Source: CBDFHJ01 sp965247635 (GTDB taxonomy: Bacteria > Chloroflexota > Dehalococcoidia > Lucifugimonadales > Australimonadaceae). From it: 64,000 bases of DNA. The stretch covers positions 372,001 to 436,000 of the forward strand of contig CBDFHJ010000009.1 in NCBI GenBank assembly GCA_965247635.1, read 5' to 3'. Positions 48,803 to 55,787 of the stretch are shown in pieces. The notes beneath the pieces are model-generated. The model made no database searches, had not been told where the DNA came from, and was given only the letters and a program-made list of their open reading frames with translations. Each line of letters begins with the position of its first letter. Positions within the stretch are counted from its first letter, which is position 1. Made by a program: the position numbers and the translations under genes.

Positions 48803-49174
48803 ATGACTACTACCCAAATCGACCATCAACGCACACTTCTCGATAGGAAGCAAGTAGTCTGCGATGAGCATGGCAACTTTCGAGCATGGTGTGACAAGTG
48901 CCTTATTAGGTTGTCCTATATAGCTGCCGCCATGCCCGAGCCGTATCCCCACGAGATAGGCTCCCCGCGCACTCTCCAGGGCAAGTGCCGCCATTGCCGG
49001 ACAGCCTATAGGTGGAGAGCCGGAAAGCCACTCCCTACACGGCTACGCGATGCGCACTGCCCATACTGCAAGCGGCGGCTCTTCTCAACGACCCACCTCC
49101 TGAAGAAATGGCCGTGGTATGGGTTGCAGGTGGCCCGGCGACAAGGAGTAACCCATGGTAGCGAGCGCCGGTAA
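48803..49174 (+). CDS. zinc-ribbon protein of the mobile module
   Basis: 123 residues from ATG 48803 (MTTTQIDHQ) with three Cys pairs (CDEHGNFRAWCDKC, CRHC, CPYC), suggesting two zinc sites. Basic C-terminus. It is separated from the recombinase by about 210 bases and overlaps the next gene by 20 bases. Role unknown. Confidence 0.6.
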   Translation: MTTTQIDHQRTLLDRKQVVCDEHGNFRAWCDKCLIRLSYIAAAMPEPYPHEIGSPRTLQGKCRHCRTAYRWRAGKPLPTRLRDAHCPYCKRRLFSTTHLLKKWPWYGLQVARRQGVTHGSERR

Positions 49175-49496
49175 GTACCTCTCCACCGGGGACGGCTGGA
49201 ATCCACAGGCGCAGCGGATGGAGGCATACGACTATTTCACGTTCACCTGCCGGTGGTGTGAGTGGCACGGCCTGGTCGGGGCGCCGGTCCGGGCCGCCGA
49301 CCGGACGGACTGGCCGTGGCAATGTCCAGCGTGCGCTCGGAAGTACCACTACTGGCGGCCCCGCAACCGGCCCACCGCCGCGCCCCGCCTCATACCGATG
49401 GACCTCTACGGCCCAGGCCGCCCGAAGCGCGTCCCCCGCGACGAGTTCAAAGGCTACGTCCCGCCCGGTACGCCGTACCCCCGGCGCCCGCAGTAA
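49155..49496 (+). CDS. zinc-ribbon protein, last gene of the mobile module
   Basis: 113 residues with C-x2-C knuckles in FTCRWCEWHG and WQCPACARKYHYW, then a Pro/Arg-rich tail. It resembles the two preceding zinc-ribbon genes in style, with small basic proteins in overlapping order, as in phage satellites. Function unknown. Confidence 0.55.
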   Translation: MVASAGKYLSTGDGWNPQAQRMEAYDYFTFTCRWCEWHGLVGAPVRAADRTDWPWQCPACARKYHYWRPRNRPTAAPRLIPMDLYGPGRPKRVPRDEFKGYVPPGTPYPRRPQ

Positions 49497-49587
49497 CCCG
49501 ACCCCCCTCTTGACTAATTCAGAACACGCGTACGCATAATGCGCGTATACTGCGTCCAGCCTATTCGGGGTCCGCTAAGGAGTTGTG

Positions 49588-49911
49588 ATGGGTTCCTCAA
49601 TGTTCCGCGTGTACACTGGCGATGATGAAGTATCACATTTCGAGGACATCGAGGCAGCGCCCTATGACGTTACCCGCGTAACTTTCGCGACGATAGCGGC
49701 AGGTACGTTTGGTGACTGGCATAACGAGGGGCGCCGGCAGTTCGTGCTCGTCCTATCGGGGGAGGCAGACATCACCGCCAGCGATGGTGAGGTGCGCCAC
49801 ATGGGGCCTGGCTCCGTAATGTTGGCGGAAGACCTTACGGGGAAAGGCCACCAAATGAGGGTCACTGGCGGTCAAGCGTGTCAGTGGATGTTCGTGCCCC
49901 TAGCCGAGTGA
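49588..49911 (+). CDS. cupin-domain protein
   Basis: 107 residues from ATG 49588 with AAGGAG five bases before. It has the cupin metal pattern in WHNEGRRQFVLVLSGEADI and the second motif GPGSVMLAEDLTGKGHQ. Single-domain cupins bind metal and small ligands. A promoter-like stretch with an AGAAC block lies upstream at 49510-49551. Confidence 0.85.
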   Translation: MGSSMFRVYTGDDEVSHFEDIEAAPYDVTRVTFATIAAGTFGDWHNEGRRQFVLVLSGEADITASDGEVRHMGPGSVMLAEDLTGKGHQMRVTGGQACQWMFVPLAE

Positions 49912-50029
49912 AGCAGGGGAAGTCTAGCTTGGTCCGCTGTTACCTGCTATGGCCCCTTCCCGATACGCCTCACTGTCGATGCACGATGGTTCTTGACTGT
50001 CGGGTCTCGAGGCACAAGGCGATTTGCTG

Positions 50030-50437
50030 TTATTCACCTGATTGCCGGGTGTAGTTCAAGACCATCATTCCATTTGTCGGAGTCATGGCTAGCCGGGTGT
50101 AAAAAGGTGTGACTTCTGGATCACACAGCAGGCCCACTGTGTATAGCCCGCTCAACTTCCTCAGCATCCTCTGCATCAGCTCCGTTCCAATTCCCACCCG
50201 TTGATAGGAGGGCAACACCTCGAGGAATGAAATATATGCGCTCAGAACATTGTCGGTAACCGCCGTGATGAAGCCTACGACGTTTTCGGTCTCATCATCG
50301 ACCGCTAGCACAATCTCGTTGCTGCTTCCCAATAGCCTTAGGTGGGTGTCCGCGGTCGGTGGATTTGGCCATCCTTGGAAAAAACCTTCGAGGTGGTTGA
50401 CTTTGATGACGTCGATCGATTCGGTGTAGTAGATCAT
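50030..50437 (-). CDS. GNAT-family N-acetyltransferase
   Basis: 135 residues. The acetyl-CoA loop is EVLPSYQRVGIGTELMQRML (Q-x-x-G-I-G), and LAVDDETENVVGFITAV is the preceding beta strand. The acceptor is unknown. It is a single gene between a cupin gene and a broken second GNAT gene. Confidence 0.85.
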   Translation of the reverse strand: MIYYTESIDVIKVNHLEGFFQGWPNPPTADTHLRLLGSSNEIVLAVDDETENVVGFITAVTDNVLSAYISFLEVLPSYQRVGIGTELMQRMLRKLSGLYTVGLLCDPEVTPFYTRLAMTPTNGMMVLNYTRQSGE

Positions 50438-50518
50438 TTCATGCTCCCTGAGACCGAGCCGGTCGCCGACGCGGACGGCCTGAACAGGTGCGACGACGTT
50501 CCCGGTGTTGTCTCGTCT

Positions 50519-51273
50519 CTACGTGAGCCGGAGACTCGCGCCAATGAAGCGTAGGCCGAGCCGGTCGGCGACGTGCTGGGAGGAGACATTCGTCCGCTGC
50601 GTACTGTAGAACAGGGCGCGCCCATGAAGCGATTGGAGCGACGCCCACCCGGCCGTCGCTGCTGTCGCGAAGCCACGTCCTCGCAACGCCGGGACTGTAA
50701 CCACGCCAGCCTCGGCACCTGTCGGTCCGGTCCGTGCCGTCATCCCGATTGACGCAATCTCACCTTGGTGGAGCGCGATACACCACGGTGCCCAAATATC
50801 AGTGGCCGCCACAAACCCTAGTGCCACAAAGGTTTGTGGCATCGCCTGGTCGTCCGCCAGACTGGCAAGGAAGCGGTCGCCCTCGGGCGTGTCAGAGCGG
50901 ATGAGCGTCACGTCGTGCTCGTCCCCGAGATGGTCCGGGAAGCAATAGATCAACCCGGCGCTCCGTTGCTCGACCGGCCCTCCGCAGCGAGGAGCTCGAC
51001 GTAGTCGTCGAGATGGAGAGGTGTGCTGTCTGGGTCGCTAAACGGTGGCTCGTCAGCAACGAGGGCGTCGATCGCTCGTGCCGTCTGCTCCCCGACATCA
51101 TGGCGGATGCGAACGACGTTGCCTGACTCACATCCCGCGAGGTACAAGCGGGGCCCCGCGGATCGATCTGGGTCGTTCTCATGCTGGATCCGACCGGATT
51201 CAGTCAGCACGAAGAGCGTGGCGACTTCGATCGCGAGCAAATCACCGTCGCCGATGTCAGGGCGCGTAATCAT
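50519..51273 (-). pseudogene. GNAT-like acetyltransferase, frameshifted
   Basis: Two overlapping frames form one protein. The first 107 codons run from MITRPDIGDGDLLAIEVATL to ELLAAEG. Near 50974-50980 the frame shifts; the other frame continues PVEQRSAGLIYCFPDHLG through TVPALRGRGFATAATAGWA (acetyl-CoA loop) to the end. One missing C in GGCCGGTC explains it. The first frame alone ends in GRSSNGAPG. The reconstructed protein is about 250 residues. Confidence 0.65.
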
Positions 51274-51295
51274 CTCCCCCGCCCACGCGGCTTGC

Positions 51296-51415
51296 CTAAA
51301 CGGAGCCGCGGCCCACGTTGGATATGCCGATGGTGTTGCCTTCGCTATCCTTGAACCAAGCGCCTTTCATCTCCCCCATCGTGGCGATGCCGTCCACCGT
51401 CTTCAAGCCGGGCAT
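51296..51415 (-). pseudogene. VOC-family gene, 3' part separated by an IS
   Basis: On the reverse strand this reads PGLKTVDGIATMGEMKGAWF, KDSEGNTIGISNVGRGSV and stop. It continues directly from EEYDMPG of the 5' part at 52961-53235 once the insertion and one 8-bp copy are removed. Confidence 0.8.
51408..51415. repeat. target-site duplication, left copy
   Basis: CCGGGCAT here and at 52961-52968 flank the insertion sequence exactly. Removing one copy and the element restores the VOC frame. Confidence 0.8.
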
Positions 51416-51526
51416 TGTAGACCGTCAGCGATAATGGGACACATATAAGGGTAGGAAAACCCGAGAGTCGGAGGGTGGTGTGAGCTCCTGAAATGAGGGT
51501 AGAGCTACCCACAGAAAGGAGCAGAT

Positions 51527-51934
51527 GTGTCCCAATTAGAAGTAAGCAAAGCAGAGGCCGCCGAGGAACGAAGCGAGCAGACCAGGTCTTTCGTCCGCAC
51601 AGTGAAGGCGGCTGCCCGACGTAAGTACACCCCCGAAGAGAAGATCCGAATTGTTCTGGAGGGCTTCCGCCGCGAGGTCACAGTCAACGACCTGTGCCGG
51701 CGGGAGGGGATCAAGCCCCACTCCTACTACTCGTGGACCAAAGAGTTCATGGAGGCGGGCAAGGAGAGGTTGACCCGTGACTCGGTTCGGGACGCCACTC
51801 AGCATGAGGTAGGGCAACTCAAGCGAGAGAACGGGGAACTCAAGGAGCTAGTGGCCGATCTGTCGCTGGAGGCGTACCGTCTCAAAAAAACGGTCATCCC
51901 CATGCCCCAGGACGCCACCGGTACCAGCGGATGA
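51527..51934 (+). CDS. IS transposase OrfA (helix-turn-helix)
   Basis: 135 residues. The HTH is KYTPEEKIRIVLEGFRREVT, VNDLCRREGIKPHSYYSW, and the C-terminal half is a leucine-rich coil (LKRENGELKELVADLSLEAY). It binds the element ends. It overlaps orfB by four bases (ATGA), which allows coupled translation rather than the frameshift of classic IS3. Confidence 0.9.
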   Translation: MSQLEVSKAEAAEERSEQTRSFVRTVKAAARRKYTPEEKIRIVLEGFRREVTVNDLCRREGIKPHSYYSWTKEFMEAGKERLTRDSVRDATQHEVGQLKRENGELKELVADLSLEAYRLKKTVIPMPQDATGTSG

Positions 51935-52917
51935 GCGCCCCGGAGAAGGCAGAGGTAGTTACCAAAGTATCCTCGTCTCCCCTCCCCAAGCGAAAGGTCC
52001 TCAGAGAGCTGGGCATCCCTAAGAGCACCTACTACCGGTGGCTCAGACGCCAAGACCAACAAGGACTTGAGGACCGACCAGGAGGCGATCAGCCACCATG
52101 GAACCGTCTTACTATTCAGGAAGAACGCTCAGTCCTGTTATCAGCCAGGGAGATGCCAGAGCTGAGCTGCCGTCAGCTGGCCGCGGGGATCACCGACAAC
52201 CAGGGCTTCTCAGTCTCAGAGTCCAGCGTCTACCGTATCCTGGGCAGGGAGGGCCTAGTGAAGAGGCCTGAGATGCGGTTGGCCACGGGGAAGGAGTACC
52301 ACCGCAAGACCACAGGACCTCACCAGATGTGGGCCACCGATGCCTCATACTTCAGGGTGGTTGGGTGGGGCTACTACTACCTGGTCACCGTTATGGACGA
52401 CTACTCCCGCTTCATCCTGGCTCACAGGCTTCAGCAAGACATGACGGCCGACTCCTTCATCGAGGTGGTCCAGGATGCTGTGGACACGACCAGCATGGAC
52501 CAAGTTCCAGTCACAGACCGCACCAGGCTGCTGAGTGACAACGGTCCAGGCTATGTCTCAAGAGCATTCAGGGACTACCTGGGGATGGTTGGCATCAAGC
52601 ACATCCTAGCAACTCCTTTCCACCCTCAGACCAACGGGAAGCTGGAGCGCTACCACCAGACCATCAAACGGGACGTCAACCAGGTGCCTTATGAGTTGCC
52701 CGCCGACCTTGAGGCTGCTATCGCGGCCTTCGTCAGCTACTACAACTACCGGCGCTATCACAAGGCTCTGGGCAACGTGACACCATCAGACGTGCTCAAG
52801 GGAAGACGGCAAGAGATCCTACAACGCAGGAAGGAGGTGAAGGCTCAAACCACCGAACGGCGACGACGCTACAACAGGGCCCTCAGGGAGCTCGCCAGAC
52901 CTCCATCCAGCCCCTGA
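51931..52917 (+). CDS. IS transposase OrfB (rve/DDE integrase core)
   Basis: 328 residues. HTH-like N-terminus (LPKRKVLRELGIPKSTYYRW) and the DDE core: D in MWATDASYF, D in LLSDNGPGYVS, E in NGKLERYHQT. GNVTPSDVLKG is the C-terminal signature. It should be active. Confidence 0.93.
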   Translation: MSAPEKAEVVTKVSSSPLPKRKVLRELGIPKSTYYRWLRRQDQQGLEDRPGGDQPPWNRLTIQEERSVLLSAREMPELSCRQLAAGITDNQGFSVSESSVYRILGREGLVKRPEMRLATGKEYHRKTTGPHQMWATDASYFRVVGWGYYYLVTVMDDYSRFILAHRLQQDMTADSFIEVVQDAVDTTSMDQVPVTDRTRLLSDNGPGYVSRAFRDYLGMVGIKHILATPFHPQTNGKLERYHQTIKRDVNQVPYELPADLEAAIAAFVSYYNYRRYHKALGNVTPSDVLKGRRQEILQRRKEVKAQTTERRRRYNRALRELARPPSSP

Positions 52918-52960
52918 TCTCTCGGCTCCCAATGTGTCCCACTTTTGCTGGTTGCTAACA

Positions 52961-53235
52961 CCGGGCATGTCGTACTCTTCGAAGACCACGCCCTTCGCCC
53001 GTAGCTCTCGTACCTCCGTCTCGACGTCGTCAACGCTGAACCCGGCCACCGTGTGGTCCGCCTTGGTAGCCTCATGGGGGTAAATAAAGAGCCTTGAGCC
53101 GTCGCCGCACTCAAGGATGCAGCCCCCCTCCGAATCAGCCACAAGCTTCAGTCCCAGCTTCTCATGATAGAAGCGCTTGGCGCGCTCCATGTCAACGGCA
53201 GGCAGTATCGGGACTATAGGTCCATTGGCCAGCAT
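52961..53235 (-). pseudogene. VOC-family gene, 5' part
   Basis: ATG 53235 opens MLANGPIVPILPAVDMERAKRF, then LGLKLVADSEGGCILECGDG and VAGFSVDDVETEVRELRAKG up to FEEYDMPG, where the IS starts. It would read into the IS for 50 more codons. The intact gene would encode a VOC protein of about 130 residues. The 8-bp repeat at 52961-52968 is part of it. Confidence 0.8.
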
Positions 53236-53401
53236 GTCTCTTGCTCCTTCCCGTTTAGTGGTCCCCTTTCGGTGTATGCGATCCTATCATCAGCAGCAAA
53301 GTAGCCGATGTTAGGAAACGGCACCTTCGCCGTAAAGCCACGGCACGCGCCGAGCAATCATGCTCCAGCGGCGAAGCGAAGGTAGCGTGGCGGAGGCAAG
53401 C

Positions 53402-53836
53402 CTACCCCTGGTCAGCCACGTCCAGCTCGTCCACGATCTGCGGGGTGGCCAGGAGGGTCTTGTGCACGGGGCACTTGGCCGCGATCTCTCGGAGGCGTTG
53501 GCCCTGCTCCTGGGTCAGCGGGCCGCTTACTAGGATGTATCGGCGGATGAGCTCCACGTACCCGTCCGCCCGCTCGTCGCACTCCTCGCAGTCGTCAGCG
53601 TGGACGCGTTCGTGGCTCAGTTCCACCGTCACGGCGTGCAAGGGCCATCCTTTTCGTTCGGCGTACAGCCGAAGGGTCATGGAGGTTCAGGTGCCCAAAG
53701 AAGCGAGCAGCAGCTCGTAGGGGTCCATGCCCAGGCCATCGCCCGAGGGGGGTGGCTCGTCACCCACGATCCCGTGGCGGTCCGTGGTCACCAGATGGGT
53801 CATCCTGTCAATGCTCTGGACCGTGATGGTGGCCAT
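53402..53836 (-). CDS. OsmC-family protein, candidate selenoprotein (in-frame UGA at codon 50)
   Basis: The frame from ATG 53836 reads MATITVQSIDRMTHLVTTDR to DPYELLLASLGT, then UGA (53687-53689), then TSMTLRLYAERKGWPL to the end: 144 residues if UGA is read. OsmC relatives have Cys at this exact place (GTCTSMTL pattern). The second conserved Cys is present (AAKCPVHKTL, residue 122). A hairpin in the mRNA follows the UGA at a suitable distance. If UGA is selenocysteine, the protein is a thiol peroxidase of the OsmC type with Sec and Cys. If not, it is a nonsense-mutated pseudogene; an internal ATG 53680 would make only a fragment. Confidence 0.7.
53657..53673 (-). promoter_or_regulatory. SECIS-like hairpin after the OsmC UGA
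   Basis: On the mRNA the stem UUCGGC (53673-53668) and GCCGAA (53662-53657) encloses the loop UGUAC. The loop begins 19 bases after the UGA and has G at its second position. Bacterial SECIS elements usually have a short stem, a small loop with G in the first two places and this spacing, so it is compatible but not decisive. Confidence 0.5.
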
Positions 53837-53888
53837 GGGATTCCCCTTTCTCAAACGCTATCGGGTGTCGCGGCCGCTTCGCCGAAGG

Positions 53889-54791
53889 TCACTCCGCGCC
53901 TTCGATGGCAGCCTGGTCGGCGGCCCGCGCCGCCTCCATGGCGAAGATGGCCACCTCAATCTGGTCGTCGTCGGGCGGCCGCGTGGTGAGTTTCTGAAGG
54001 GCCAGGCTGGGCACCATGAGCAGCTTCACCAGCGCGTTGCCGCTATGGGCCCCGCTGAAGCGGATGACCTCGTAGCTGACCCCAGCGATGACGGGGATGA
54101 GGAGGACCCGGGATGCGATCCGCAAGGGCAGGTCCGGCTGGCCCAGGGGCGCGAATACGAGGATGGAGACGACCATCACGGTGAGTAGGAAGGCCGTGCC
54201 ACAGCGAGGGTGGGCGGCGGAGAAGCGCCGGATGTTGGCCGTCTCCAGCGGCAGACGTGCTTCCTGGGCGTGGACCGTCATGTGCTCCGCCGCGTGATAG
54301 GCGAACACCCGGCGGATGCTGGGCATCCACCCAATCGCCACGAGGTAGACCAGAAAGATCAACAGGCGCACCACCCCCTCCACGACGTTGCTGATGATGG
54401 CGGAGTCGGTGAACCGGTCCACGCCTGAGTCCACGAGCAACAGGGGTGCGATAAAGAAGAGCGTGATGGCGAACCCGGCGGAGATCAGCATGGTGAGCGC
54501 GATGGCCCAGTTCGATATGGACTCCTCACCGGTCTCGTCGCCCGCGGCGACCCGCGCCGAGTAGGTAAGGGCGCGCATCCCGATGACCAGCATCTCCAAG
54601 AGCACCAAGGTGCCCCGTACCAAGGGGACTCGCCGCCAACTGGACGCTCCCCAGCGGGGAACGGGGTGGGTGATGGAGGAGATCTCGCCGTCTGGCCGAC
54701 GGGCCGCCACGGAGTAGGCGCGCCCGCCTCGAATCATCACGCCCTCGATAACGGCCTGCCCACCGTAGACGAATTGTTGCTGCTGCGCCAC
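53889..54791 (-). CDS. DUF1385-family membrane protein
   Basis: 300 residues from GTG 54791 (GGAG six bases upstream). The family N-terminus QFVYGGQAVIEGVMIRGGRA is followed by helices and the conserved HAAEHMTVHAQE segment and RCGTAF. Function unknown in the family; it is often found next to ribosomal protein L31, as here. The frame to 54947 would overlap rpmE and is rejected. Confidence 0.85.
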   Translation of the reverse strand: MAQQQQFVYGGQAVIEGVMIRGGRAYSVAARRPDGEISSITHPVPRWGASSWRRVPLVRGTLVLLEMLVIGMRALTYSARVAAGDETGEESISNWAIALTMLISAGFAITLFFIAPLLLVDSGVDRFTDSAIISNVVEGVVRLLIFLVYLVAIGWMPSIRRVFAYHAAEHMTVHAQEARLPLETANIRRFSAAHPRCGTAFLLTVMVVSILVFAPLGQPDLPLRIASRVLLIPVIAGVSYEVIRFSGAHSGNALVKLLMVPSLALQKLTTRPPDDDQIEVAIFAMEAARAADQAAIEGAE

Positions 54792-54850
54792 GAGAGACTC
54801 CGATGGCCGATGTATGCCACGGGGCGGGGCCCGCGAAATAGGGCAATACG

Positions 54851-55054
54851 CTAGGTCAGGTTGAAGCGCCGCCTCAGCCGCTCGACACGCCCTTCGGTGT
54901 CGACGATGCGCTGCTCGCCCGTGAAGAACGGGTGACAGGCGCTGCACACCTCAACCTTGATCTGCTCTTTCGTCGCGCCGATGGTGAAGGTGTTGCCGCA
55001 CGAGCAGACCACCTGGGCGTGGGGATAGTAGGTAGGATGAATGTCTGTTTTCAT
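54851..55054 (-). CDS. rpmE: 50S ribosomal protein L31
   Basis: 67 residues, MKTDIHPTYYPHAQVVCSCG and VCSACHPFFTG. The four cysteines are the zinc-binding type of L31. Confidence 0.96.
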   Translation of the reverse strand: MKTDIHPTYYPHAQVVCSCGNTFTIGATKEQIKVEVCSACHPFFTGEQRIVDTEGRVERLRRRFNLT

Positions 55055-55106
55055 TGCTTCTGCGCCTTGTAGGGAGCGGTAGGGGGAGCCTCGTCTTCGT
55101 CCCGCG

Positions 55107-55382
55107 CTACGACGCCGCTGTCAGCGCCTCCACCGGAACGACGTTGGCCCGCTTTGACGTCTTGGATGCGTGATCGAAGCGAATGGTGCCGTCCACCAAC
55201 GCGTACAGGGTGAAGTCGCGTCCCATGCCAACGTGACGACCTGGATGGATGCGAGTACCGCGCTGACGCACGATGATGGTGCCGGCACGAACCAGCTGAC
55301 CACCGAAACGCTTCACCCCCAGGCGCTGGGAGTTGCTGTCTCGGCCGTTCCGAGTGCTGCCGCCCGCTTTCTTATGCGCCAC
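55107..55382 (-). CDS. rpmA: 50S ribosomal protein L27
   Basis: 91 residues beginning MAHKKAGGSTRNGRDSNSQR, the standard L27 N-terminus that reaches the peptidyl transferase centre. It lies 24 bases after rplU. Confidence 0.97.
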   Translation of the reverse strand: MAHKKAGGSTRNGRDSNSQRLGVKRFGGQLVRAGTIIVRQRGTRIHPGRHVGMGRDFTLYALVDGTIRFDHASKTSKRANVVPVEALTAAS

Positions 55383-55406
55383 GTGTCCCTCTCCTGCTCC
55401 GAGTGC

Positions 55407-55736
55407 TTAAGTCGCCGTCGCCCCGGTTACGATCTCTTTGATGACAAGCCTGGTGTACGCCTGACGGTGCCCCTGCTTCCGGTGGTAGCGTGTCTTGGAC
55501 TTGTATTTGAAGACCACGATCTTCTTACCACGGCCGTGCTCCTGGACCTCGGCCACCACGCGGGCGCCGTCGACCTGGGGCCGGCCTACGGTGACGCCGT
55601 CGTCTTCACTCAGCACCAGGACCCTGTCCAGCTCAACGGTGCTGCCAGGCTCACTCCGGAGCGACTCCACTTCGATGGTGTCGCCCGGCTGAACCCGATA
55701 CTGTTTCCCACCGGTCTCAATAATGGCGTAGGGCAT
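55407..55736 (-). CDS. rplU: 50S ribosomal protein L21
   Basis: 109 residues: MPYAIIETGGKQYRVQPGD and KTRYHRKQGHRQAYTRLVI are L21 signatures. Operon order is rplU-rpmA-rpmE-DUF1385 gene. Confidence 0.97.
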   Translation of the reverse strand: MPYAIIETGGKQYRVQPGDTIEVESLRSEPGSTVELDRVLVLSEDDGVTVGRPQVDGARVVAEVQEHGRGKKIVVFKYKSKTRYHRKQGHRQAYTRLVIKEIVTGATAT

Positions 55737-55787
55737 AACGCAATATATCGATTCTAGGAGATGGCCATGTAGGTGTCAAACAACGGG

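Larger units (their letters stand above)
51416..52960 (+). mobile_element. two-ORF insertion sequence with rve transposase
   Basis: 1545 bp bounded by imperfect inverted repeats beginning TGTAGACCGTCAGC on the left and TGTTAGCAACCAGC on the right (reverse strand), both followed by TGGGACACAT. It has IS3-like gene order with OrfA and OrfB, but an 8-bp duplication is longer than usual for IS3. Both genes look intact, so the insertion is recent. Confidence 0.85.

Noticed and set aside
52819..53235. Open frame of 138 codons as an intact VOC gene
   Set aside because: Its last 50 codons are insertion-sequence DNA; the true end of the gene is on the other side of the element.
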